This document shows, one piece after another, positions 33,148-33,818 of a DNA stretch of 33,818 nucleotides. The translations under genes and the position numbers were made by a program. The DNA is from Anaerolineae bacterium (lineage in GTDB: Bacteria > Chloroflexota > Anaerolineae > Aggregatilineales > Phototrophicaceae). Each line of letters starts with the position of its first letter. Position 1 is the stretch's first letter. The stretch is from the NCBI GenBank assembly GCA_017303775.1, contig JAFLCH010000004.1:19722-53539 (forward strand), read 5' to 3'. The notes beneath the pieces were generated by a model, which searched no databases, was not told the DNA's origin, and saw only the letters and a program-made list of their open reading frames with translations.

Positions 33148-33783
33148 ATGGCAGATTATGACAAGCAACCCGGTTTTGCAATCCAGCCCGTGACTTCGGA
33201 GGCATATCGAGCAGATATTGAAGCCGTACTGCCTTCATTGGGACATAGCAAGCGCGTCCTTGAACTGGGATGTGGGAGTGGTGTATTCACCCAATTCCTT
33301 GTCAGTCAAGGATTGACCGTTGTGGGAGTTGATCGAAATGAATCGCAACTTACCGAAATCCGACAGCACCTGCCGGAAACAACTTTTCTGGCAGGTGATT
33401 TTGAAGCCACCGAATTTATTGAGCAGGTGCAGTCAGCACATCCGCCGTTTGACTTAATTGCCACCCGCTACGTGATTCACGAGTTGTCTGATCCGATTGA
33501 AACCTTTCGTTTGTGGAAACATCTCCTCAAACCCGGTGGCAGGCTGCTGCTGATCGAAAATGCCTGGGTGCGACAGGATTGGGGTTGGAGTGACTGGGGT
33601 AAACGTACCGACCAGCTTCCACTCGCCTGCACGCAGACCTGGGCAACAGCAGCCTATTGCCTGCAAAAGGCGGGGTTCACCGTATCAGCCTGTAGTTGGA
33701 TGCACCACACGATTCAACTGGAAGAAATGCGCCTGCTGAACGGATTGCGCCTGTATATGATCGTTGCCGATGTTCAACTTTGA
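33148..33783 (+). CDS. Class I SAM-dependent methyltransferase
   Basis: 211 residues with motif I VLELGCGSGVF (about 31-41), the acidic motif VVGVDRNESQL, FDLIATRYVIHEL and a LLKPGGRLLLIEN motif III region. A Trp-rich stretch (VRQDWGWSDWGK) in the C-terminal half may shape substrate binding. It is not closely similar to the methyltransferase just upstream, so the pair is not a duplication. The neighbours give no substrate. A partial gene starts 18 bp after it. Confidence 0.85.
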   Translation: MADYDKQPGFAIQPVTSEAYRADIEAVLPSLGHSKRVLELGCGSGVFTQFLVSQGLTVVGVDRNESQLTEIRQHLPETTFLAGDFEATEFIEQVQSAHPPFDLIATRYVIHELSDPIETFRLWKHLLKPGGRLLLIENAWVRQDWGWSDWGKRTDQLPLACTQTWATAAYCLQKAGFTVSACSWMHHTIQLEEMRLLNGLRLYMIVADVQL

Positions 33784-33800
33784 TTGAAAAGGTTGGTTGC

Positions 33801-33818
33801 ATGAAGGAAGTTGCACTT
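33801..33818 (+). CDS. Start of a gene cut by the window end
   Basis: ATG 33801 with AAGG about 8 nt upstream opens a frame (MKEVAL) that runs off the window. Too short to identify. Confidence 0.35.

Noticed and set aside
1..33818. CRISPR arrays, IS elements and transposases
   Set aside because: No regularly spaced repeats, no transposase motifs and no terminal inverted repeats with target duplications were seen in reading the window.

Overview
The window looks like a piece of a Chloroflexota chromosome, probably class Anaerolineae or a close relative. This is inferred from the gene set and style: Thr/Pro-rich secreted proteins, an SxxK hydrolase with SH3b domains, a six-hairpin glycosidase, a PAS kinase, moderate GC and many 1-16 nt gene overlaps. 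No rRNA or strict lineage marker is present, so the taxonomy is tentative.

Positions 1-20700 read as ordinary chromosomal core. They hold the 3' end of a YgfZ-type folate-binding protein, an FtsB/DivIC-like division protein, tRNA-Leu(CAG), a secreted SH3b/serine-hydrolase protein and a three-gene sugar ABC importer (binding protein and two permeases, no ATPase). Next come a small operon (HhH protein, DUF971 protein, unknown protein), a lipoprotein, a glycosidase overlapping a PAS histidine kinase, a homoserine-kinase-like protein and an MsbA-type ABC exporter. The section ends with a chain of phosphodiester glycosidase, NAD-dependent epimerase and membrane-anchored methyltransferase, then argS and dcd.

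Positions 20700-21550 look like a boundary. A tRNA-Val(TAC) with its own promoter and terminator is followed directly by the 3' part of an excisionase-like antitoxin gene and the first few codons of a PIN-type toxin. Both are broken, which suggests rearrangement or integration next to the tRNA.

Positions 21550-32250 form a metal-starvation island that is visibly richer in GC. A Fur/Zur-family regulator is divergent from two tandem COG0523 GTPases. Two identical 17-bp palindromic sites (core TGATACCACGTATCA) lie between them. Leftward, an almost gap-free operon runs zur, a zinc-binding protein, ABC ATPase, permease, thioredoxin-like [2Fe-2S] ferredoxin, a nonsense-interrupted P-loop NTPase remnant, an FmdB-like zinc ribbon, a large COG0523 GTPase and a WD40 protein. 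The inferred job is scavenging zinc (possibly also another divalent metal) through ZnuABC and handing it to client proteins through COG0523 chaperones. The most unusual gene is the binding protein: two ZinT-like domains are inserted in the His-rich loop of a ZnuA fold, giving 720 residues.

Positions 31600-33818 hold a frameshifted unknown gene at the end of the rightward operon, a short stretch of orphan ORF fragments, two unrelated SAM methyltransferases and the first codons of another gene.
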